DNA from: Armatimonadota bacterium | GTDB taxonomy: Bacteria; Armatimonadota; Armatimonadia; Armatimonadales; Armatimonadaceae | Length of the DNA stretch: 10,476 nt | Reading direction: 5' to 3' | Assembly: GCA_030833025.1 (NCBI GenBank) | Contig: JAURHZ010000064.1 | Span: 1-10,476, forward strand | Shown here: positions 6,447 through 10,476 of the stretch, in pieces | Numbering within the stretch: the first letter of the stretch is position 1 | How the letters are laid out: the number at the start of each line of letters is the position of its first letter | Notes under the pieces: model-generated | What the model was told of the DNA's origin: nothing | The model's input: the letters and a program-made list of their open reading frames with translations, nothing else | The model's database searches: none | Made by a program: the position numbers and the translations under genes

Positions 6447-6481
6447 AGCCCGCTTACCAGTTTGGTAGGCGGGCTATTTTT
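6447..6481 (+). terminator. Rho-independent terminator after the Gfo/Idh/MocA gene
   Basis: A 12-bp stem (6447-6458 with 6464-6475, one G-U pair) has a 5-nt loop and is followed by ATTTTT. It lies between convergent stop codons at 6423 and 6485. No comparable T tract exists on the minus strand. Confidence 0.92.
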
Positions 6482-6484
6482 ATG

Positions 6485-7621
6485 TCAGCTTGACTTTGGT
6501 GTTTGTGGGATGGTTAGGACGAGGCGTTCCTCTCCCTCTACAGGCGGGATGCCTTCGCTCCTAATCCGAATAGCATCAAACCCGGGAGACTTTTCAAGGG
6601 TAAAGGTTTTCTCAGATACCAGTTCCTTACAAAGGTCTCGAGGAGCGATGTCTTCAAGCCGAGCTGGCCAGGAAAGCGTTCGTTTTCTAAAAGCCCACGC
6701 CGAGCAGTACATGGCTGTCATACGTAGTTCAGTCAGCATTCGAATGACTCGGCCCAAGGATGGCATTGACACGGGCATCAGGATGCCAGCTATAAGGCGA
6801 GCATCCTGATTATTCGGCAGAAGGGCTTTTCCGTCGTACATCTGGGGGTTGTCGATGCGACGTAATACCTCTCCAAGCTCTGCCCGGGCAAAATCTAGAG
6901 AATCGGTGATTGCCGCATCAAACCGAGCCTTATTTTCCATCAATTCGACATATTGTCTCCGAGCATCACCATCCGGGCCCGCTAGGTCGCTAATGTTCGT
7001 AATGTCGAGTTTTCCCACCATAGTGATGAAGAATTTGTATTCTGCTTGAAACGCATTTGCATAACTGGCACGATTTGCCACACCTTGGTGCAAGACACGC
7101 GCTATACCTTCGAGGTCATCAGCATGCAAGAGAGGCGCAACGTTTACGATTTGCTTCGTCAATATTGCCTGGCAGGCAATCGAGACAAGGGTTCCGATGA
7201 GCACATCCGATGTCGGTGCCTGCGCAATCCGCATCCCTACTCGGAACAGCTGAGCGCACTCCCTCGAGCGCCCAGTGCCCGCCATGTGGAACAACGTGAT
7301 GCTGACAAAACGAATCACCTTCCGAAATGCCGCGAGGTCTGGAAATAGTGTTTCGGCGGATACATTTGTTCGAGGTGATACGAATGGCATTCGCTCGGTG
7401 CCCAGTAATACCTGAACGAGCTGGCGCGCTCGGGTATCTGCAAAGTAGCGACTGACATTTGAAATGTCGGCTTTGTTGGCCTGTGTCAGTTCCTCAAACT
7501 TTAGTAAGTCCCCTGTCAGCTTATCAGCGACATCACAGACAACTTCCCAGCCGTTATTCCCCGTTGGGTTCGGATACAGCTGTTTCAGCAAGGATGGCGA
7601 ATCTTGGCGCGATATTGGCAT
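6485..7621 (-). CDS. Hypothetical mostly helical protein with a degenerate yP-sL-dl-P C-terminal motif
   Basis: A 378-residue protein that I cannot assign to a characterised function. It has no clear signal peptide or membrane span and looks mainly alpha-helical. Two stretches recall a large family of uncharacterised Planctomycetota/Verrucomicrobiota/Armatimonadota proteins: RVGMRIAQAPTSDVLIGTLV (127-146), and a C-terminal part with MPVSMPSLGRVIRM followed by AWAFRKRTLSWPARLEDIAP (308-327), matching their usual 'yr...G-yP-sL-dl-P' motif. The usual 'DPfsG-pL-Y' continuation is missing, as is the N-terminal membrane helix usual in that group, so this would be a divergent member. The family link is from memory of sequence patterns. 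An in-frame TAA two codons upstream of the ATG limits the start. Nearby AAAGG is only 3 nt from ATG, so the start may be leaderless. Confidence 0.75.
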   Translation of the reverse strand: MPISRQDSPSLLKQLYPNPTGNNGWEVVCDVADKLTGDLLKFEELTQANKADISNVSRYFADTRARQLVQVLLGTERMPFVSPRTNVSAETLFPDLAAFRKVIRFVSITLFHMAGTGRSRECAQLFRVGMRIAQAPTSDVLIGTLVSIACQAILTKQIVNVAPLLHADDLEGIARVLHQGVANRASYANAFQAEYKFFITMVGKLDITNISDLAGPDGDARRQYVELMENKARFDAAITDSLDFARAELGEVLRRIDNPQMYDGKALLPNNQDARLIAGILMPVSMPSLGRVIRMLTELRMTAMYCSAWAFRKRTLSWPARLEDIAPRDLCKELVSEKTFTLEKSPGFDAIRIRSEGIPPVEGEERLVLTIPQTPKSS

Positions 7622-7632
7622 AAACCTTTATA
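7622..7632 (-). promoter_or_regulatory. Candidate -10 box directly upstream of the hypothetical gene
   Basis: On the minus strand TATAAA (7627-7632) lies 5 nt before the ATG. A weak -35, TTTACC, sits 16 nt further upstream. This spacing puts the transcript start at or next to the start codon, as in leaderless genes. The same bases also contain AAAGG, too close for a normal ribosome binding site. Confidence 0.4.
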
Positions 7633-7663
7633 CACGGTCAACCATCTAGGTAAAACCAAGCTA

Positions 7664-7699
7664 TTGGGAGATGATGGTGTTGCCCTGTACACTTTTTCT
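7664..7699 (+). promoter_or_regulatory. Candidate leaderless-type promoter of the SUI1 gene
   Basis: TTGGGA (7664-7669) and TACACT (7688-7693) are separated by 18 nt. The -10 is followed by six pyrimidines (TTTTCT) and then the ATG at 7700. There is no purine-rich ribosome binding site in the 10 nt before ATG. This geometry predicts transcription starting at the A of the start codon. Confidence 0.45.
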
Positions 7700-8065
7700 A
7701 TGAGCGATGTCATCTATTCAACCGAGTGGAGCAGCCAGCAGAAGAAGGCCGCGGGAAAGCAGGTCAGTGGTAACCCGCGGAAGGCTGCACCGGTGCCAGT
7801 CGAGCCGGCACGCAATCTCCCAAACGATGGCGTCGTCCGCATCGGACGTGAAACGCAAGGCCGGAAGGGTGGCGGCGTGACGGTCGTAACCGGCGTTCCA
7901 CTCGAAGGGGATGCTCTTATCGCCTACGCAAAGGAACTCAAACAGCGCCTCGGATGCGGTGGAACCTGTAAGGATGGCATCATCGAAATTCAAGGTGACA
8001 AGCGTGATCAGCTTATGACCGAGCTCGCCAAAAAAGGCTGGAAGGTCAAGCGCGTCGGCGGCTAA
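7700..8065 (+). CDS. yciH: SUI1/eIF1-family translation initiation factor (YciH-like)
   Basis: A 121-residue cytoplasmic protein. Residues 1-44 are a charged, probably flexible N-terminal extension. The SUI1 domain follows (about 45-121): VVRIGRETQGRKGGGVTVV (45-63), the helix AYAKELKQRLGCGG (75-88), then TCKDGIIEIQGD (89-100) and the closing KKGWKVKRVGG (111-121). These match bacterial YciH and eukaryotic/archaeal eIF1, which bind the small ribosomal subunit and influence start-site selection. The RKGxGVT loop, which contacts the decoding region in eIF1, is intact. The frame stays open upstream to 7604, but the domain and a promoter-like element support ATG 7700. The gene is divergent from the hypothetical gene and converges on the DinB-like gene only 18 nt away, with no clear terminator. 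Confidence 0.93.
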   Translation: MSDVIYSTEWSSQQKKAAGKQVSGNPRKAAPVPVEPARNLPNDGVVRIGRETQGRKGGGVTVVTGVPLEGDALIAYAKELKQRLGCGGTCKDGIIEIQGDKRDQLMTELAKKGWKVKRVGG

Positions 8066-8083
8066 CCTTCCAACCCCACTAAG

Positions 8084-8557
8084 TTAGGCACCCGGGAGAT
8101 GGAAAACGGCATCTCCATACTGCAGCTGGATAAGGTTTACTTGCCCTGCGTGGTACCAGAGGTTGCGGTAAATGACCTCATACAAATCAATATAGCGCAT
8201 CGTTCGGACACCAACTTCCAAGGTCTCCTCGAGCTGCGATGCATCGATTTTTTCAAGCTCGCTCAGCGCTTGTGCAAGAGTTTCATCAAACATCGGCAGC
8301 GCTTGGCTAGCATCTTCAAATGGCCGTGGCGCTAGCATCGGATGCTGCTTTGGTGCATCACCGCCAGTGAGTGCGTTGAAGACCATCCGGTTAACTTCTA
8401 TCAGCTCGCCAAGCATGTCATTGACACTGCGGGTTTGAGCGGTGCCGTCAATCGAAGGAATCCAGTCCCGCTTGTCTTCTGGCATAACTTCAACCCAGAA
8501 ACGAAATACGCGTCCTGTCGATGCGATGCGATCCAAAAGAAATGTCTGTGCTGTCAT
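8084..8557 (-). CDS. DinB-like (DinB/YfiT four-helix bundle) protein
   Basis: A 157-residue protein with the layout of the DinB/YfiT-like putative metalloenzyme superfamily: four long helices, a helix with MLGELIEVNRMVF (48-60), and a last helix with NLWYHAGQVNLIQLQYGD (132-149), close to the family pattern H-xxx-H-GQ-n-i. In metal-binding members three His residues bind a divalent metal and some are thiol transferases. Here only His136 of the last-helix pair is present; the position four residues earlier is Asn132, and the first-helix ligand position is Glu or Asn rather than His. The metal site may therefore be altered or lost. This family should not be confused with DNA polymerase IV, also named DinB. 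It starts 18 nt after the PhyH stop, with AAGGTGAG as ribosome binding site, so it is probably the second gene of that operon. Confidence 0.8.
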   Translation of the reverse strand: MTAQTFLLDRIASTGRVFRFWVEVMPEDKRDWIPSIDGTAQTRSVNDMLGELIEVNRMVFNALTGGDAPKQHPMLAPRPFEDASQALPMFDETLAQALSELEKIDASQLEETLEVGVRTMRYIDLYEVIYRNLWYHAGQVNLIQLQYGDAVFHLPGA

Positions 8558-8575
8558 CGGCTGTCACTCACCTTC

Positions 8576-9415
8576 CTAATACCAAGCCCGCTGCGTATGC
8601 GACACATCCGGTACTACATCGTTGAAACGGAAAATTTTCCGCGTGTCCTTTGACCAAGCATCCCATGTGGACTGCGGAATATTACATGGGTCCTCGTGGA
8701 CGAATGCCCGCTGGTAAACAATCGCCATCATTGTGCGAAGCTCGGTACCCGGGTTTGGAACGCCACGATGCCACATCCGCAAATCGCGCACGACAATCGC
8801 TCCGATCGGCAAAACTGTCCGCTGGCTTGGGAAGAAGCGTGCGCGCTCCTCGAGGTGAGATCCATCATCATCACGCTCATCTACAATCCAGTGCGTCCCC
8901 GGCCAGACTTCCGTCGCGCCATTTTCAAGGGTGAATGGAATCAGCGGGATGTTTACGACGGCATGCACCATGGGTGTTGGGGCGTTGTTGATTCCGAAAA
9001 GTGTTGGCGTATCCCGGTGAATCGGTTGATAGCCTGAGCCAGGGCACGCGGTATTTGTATGGACGAAGGAACAGCGGATATCGCCCATTGCTGCCTGCAT
9101 GATCTGAACAGCAAAGGGATTAGCTACGATTTCCTCAGCGGCGACCGCGCCAAGGATGGGTGGGAAAAAACCGACGTGGTTTATTCCAAATGTCTTGTCC
9201 TTGAGGCCAGCCAATCCACCGCGAGACTTCATGTAGTTGTCAAGTGCGGCATCGTGCTCAAGCTTAACACGACTGATGAGTTCGGGGGCGATTGCATTTT
9301 CGATGACAACAAAACCAGTATCTCGAAGAACGCGGCACATTTGGTACAGGCGTTCAGCAGAAAGCTCACGACCAGCGAGCTCGGTTTCTGTCAGCGTAAA
9401 GGTAGCAGGTATCAT
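8576..9415 (-). CDS. Phytanoyl-CoA dioxygenase (PhyH) family Fe(II)/2-oxoglutarate oxygenase
   Basis: A 279-residue putative non-haem iron dioxygenase with a double-stranded beta-helix core. The N-terminal helix-strand LRDTGFVVIENAI (30-42) is typical of PhyH. The iron ligands are His133 and Asp135 (HRD) and distal His216 (MWHRGVPN). Arg227 (LRTMM) would bind the 2-oxoglutarate carboxylate. GATEVWPGTH (166-175) is the usual strand-turn between them. Members hydroxylate small molecules using O2 and 2-oxoglutarate; the substrate is unknown. The frame is open to 9535, but I choose the ATG at 9413-9415. It has GGAG 7 nt upstream, the N-terminal domain begins normally there, and the longer form would overlap the divergent gene starting at 9499. 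First gene of a likely two-gene operon with the DinB-like gene. Confidence 0.9.
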   Translation of the reverse strand: MIPATFTLTETELAGRELSAERLYQMCRVLRDTGFVVIENAIAPELISRVKLEHDAALDNYMKSRGGLAGLKDKTFGINHVGFFPPILGAVAAEEIVANPFAVQIMQAAMGDIRCSFVHTNTACPGSGYQPIHRDTPTLFGINNAPTPMVHAVVNIPLIPFTLENGATEVWPGTHWIVDERDDDGSHLEERARFFPSQRTVLPIGAIVVRDLRMWHRGVPNPGTELRTMMAIVYQRAFVHEDPCNIPQSTWDAWSKDTRKIFRFNDVVPDVSHTQRAWY

Positions 9416-9422
9416 ATGGCGG

Positions 9423-9426
9423 CTCC
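9423..9426 (-). promoter_or_regulatory. Ribosome binding site deciding the PhyH start
   Basis: On the minus strand GGAG lies 7 nt before the ATG at 9415. It favours the 279-residue form over a 319-residue form starting at 9535 that would overlap the divergent flavin-reductase-like gene. Confidence 0.6.
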
Positions 9427-9498
9427 GGGGATACCCTGTTTCGAAGGCATCAATGTCATACCAGAGGGTATTCTCCCACCAGGAAGCGCTAACCTGCC

Positions 9499-10092
9499 AT
9501 GAATAAACGACCTGTTCCAGCATCTGATTTATCAATACGTGCCGTGTATACCCTCATGACGGAAGTGTTTCAGCCGCGTCCCATTGGATGGGTTGGTACA
9601 AAGTCCGCGACCGGCATCCACAATATCGCGCCATTTTCCTACTTTATGCCGATTGGCTCTGCCCCTCCGACAGTTGCCTTTTCCAGTGCGAAGGACAGAA
9701 ATGGCAACGAAAAGAACACGCTTGATAACATTTTGGAAACGGGTGTTTTCACCCTCAGCATGGTCACGGCAAATCTCATCGAAGAAATGAACACAACCAG
9801 CGCAACGGTACCTGCAGCTGTGTCTGAGTTTGATGAGACGGGCTTGACGCCCGTCCCGGGCACTTGGGTCGATGCTCCTTACGTTGGTGAAGCACATGTG
9901 ACGAGCGAGTGTCGCGTCTTACAGACGATTCCCCTTGGAAACACCACGTTGGTCATTGGGGAGATTCTAGGCTTTCACATGTCGGAGACATGGGATGCGA
10001 AGTCCGGTGTCCCTGCCCATGTTGGGCGACTGTCAGGGTCTACCTATATCCTAACCAGTGGGGAGCAGGTCAGTCTTCCCCGGCCGGAATAG
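9499..10092 (+). CDS. Flavin reductase-like domain protein (FMN-binding split barrel)
   Basis: A 197-residue cytoplasmic flavoprotein of the flavin reductase-like (split-barrel) superfamily. Family signatures are QPRPIGWVGT (25-34), HNIAPFSYFMPIGSAPPTVAF (41-61, the FMN phosphate and isoalloxazine region), EKNTLDNILETGVFTLSMV (71-89) and AHVGRLSGSTY (173-183). Members bind FMN and either reduce free flavin with NAD(P)H for a partner oxygenase or act on small substrates; which applies here is unknown. The ATG at 9499 gives the usual N-terminus. The closest ribosome binding site, AGGAAG (9481-9486), is 12 nt away, so initiation may be weak. The gene is divergent from the PhyH operon with 83 nt between starts. 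Its 3' end overlaps the lipB 3' end by 23 nt. Confidence 0.92.
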   Translation: MNKRPVPASDLSIRAVYTLMTEVFQPRPIGWVGTKSATGIHNIAPFSYFMPIGSAPPTVAFSSAKDRNGNEKNTLDNILETGVFTLSMVTANLIEEMNTTSATVPAAVSEFDETGLTPVPGTWVDAPYVGEAHVTSECRVLQTIPLGNTTLVIGEILGFHMSETWDAKSGVPAHVGRLSGSTYILTSGEQVSLPRPE

Positions 10093-10476
10093 GCGGGCAG
10101 TTACTCTCAATCCAAGCATTGGCTTCCGATGTTTGAAGGATATTGACATCCCCACTCACCTGCTCGGACCAGACTGCTGCCGTTACCGCGGCGGCGGTAT
10201 TCACCGTAACATCGCTGCCAGCTAGATCACTGATACAGACGCTCTCGATGGCTTGGACGCCGCAGGGAATGATGTGCTGAAAGCCTGAGAGGCTTTCTCT
10301 CGTGACATTCAGAGCGAAGCCGTGCGTCGTCACCCACTGCTTTATTCGTACTCCAACCGCGGCTACATATTGGCGTCCAAGCCAAATACCAGCGTGAAAA
10401 TCCACGGTATGTAGCCCTGGAACCCCAAGGTGCTCTCCAACCTTCAAGAGATTGGTTTCAAGGCTTGCGATATAGC
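10070..10476 (-). CDS. lipB: Octanoyl-[acyl-carrier-protein]:protein N-octanoyltransferase (LipB), N-terminus outside window
   Basis: The C-terminal ~135 residues of LipB, which moves octanoate from ACP to lipoyl domains of 2-oxoacid dehydrogenases and the glycine cleavage H protein. Visible signatures are IASLETNLLKVGEHLGV, HAGIWLGRQYVAAVGVRI, THGFALNV and IIPCGVQAIES; the last holds the acyl-thioester cysteine. The gene runs off the right edge on the minus strand, so the N-terminal RGG/octanoyl-pocket part is not seen. An ungapped comparison with E. coli LipB (VGEKKICSLGLRI) puts Tyr where the catalytic Lys135 should be. The C-terminal tail after the PCG region is of ordinary length. It overlaps the convergent flavin-reductase-like gene tail to tail. 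Confidence 0.93.
   Translation of the reverse strand, partial: YIASLETNLLKVGEHLGVPGLHTVDFHAGIWLGRQYVAAVGVRIKQWVTTHGFALNVTRESLSGFQHIIPCGVQAIESVCISDLAGSDVTVNTAAAVTAAVWSEQVSGDVNILQTSEANAWIESNCPPIPAGED

Noticed and set aside
8095..8116. Perfect 7-bp inverted repeat (GGAGATG/CATCTCC) as terminator of the SUI1 gene
   Set aside because: There is no T tract on either strand and it lies within the coding end of the DinB-like gene, so it is probably chance.
9059..9502. 147-codon + strand ORF opposite PhyH
   Set aside because: Antisense to the iron-ligand-bearing PhyH frame; product unremarkable.
9416..9535. 40-residue N-terminal extension of the PhyH protein
   Set aside because: It overlaps the start of the divergent flavin-reductase-like gene, and a better ribosome binding site serves the ATG at 9415.
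10061..10200. GC-rich repeats (gcggcggcgg-like) at the lipB 3' end as a repeat element
   Set aside because: They are explained by Ala/Val/Thr codons of the LipB C-terminal tail, with no second copy in the window.

Overview
The window is about 10.5 kb of compact bacterial chromosome of moderate GC (a little over 50% by eye). Ten genes are well supported, an eleventh is cut by the right edge, and several very short ORFs are doubtful. I see no phage genes, transposase, CRISPR array, tRNA or rRNA. Two exported proteins, one of them with LTxxQ (Spy/CpxP-type) motifs, suggest a diderm cell. The mix of SUI1/YciH, GtrA, Gfo/Idh/MocA, PhyH and DinB families, a Rne/Rng ribonuclease with a TTG start, and a 'yP-sL-dl-P' hypothetical protein recalls Armatimonadota or other environmental diderms. 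That placement is inference and unproven.

Layout. 1-407: no convincing gene. 408-1007 (+): secreted LTxxQ-repeat protein, closed by a strong terminator. 1077-1859 (-): HAD-IIA phosphatase. 1860-2103: intergenic, with a palindrome and a consensus -10. 2104-2610 (+): GtrA-like membrane protein, then 30 nt later 2641-4473 (+): RNase E/G, then a terminator. 4532-5206 (-): exported thioredoxin-fold protein without CxxC. 5326-6423 (+): Gfo/Idh/MocA dehydrogenase, then a terminator. 6485-7621 (-): hypothetical protein. 7700-8065 (+): SUI1/YciH initiation factor, divergent from the hypothetical gene. 8084-8557 and 8576-9415 (-): DinB-like protein downstream of a PhyH dioxygenase, in a probable two-gene operon. 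9499-10092 (+): flavin-reductase-like split-barrel protein. 10070-10476 (-): lipB, lacking its N-terminus.

How the genes relate. This is mostly a housekeeping and accessory mosaic with alternating strands rather than one pathway. Three convergent gene ends have strong hairpins and T tracts between or beside the stop codons. The likely co-transcribed pairs are gtrA-rng and PhyH-DinB. The flavin-reductase-like gene is divergent from the PhyH operon and may be functionally linked to it.

Most unusual points: RNase E/G carries a TRAM-like domain and a terminal hexa-arginine tail resembling the PNPase-docking peptide of cyanobacterial RNase E; LipB appears to have Tyr where the catalytic Lys belongs; the exported thioredoxin-fold protein has lost its CxxC; and the SUI1 factor seems to be expressed from a leaderless-type promoter. 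I did not find a clear new multi-gene defence or mobile system.
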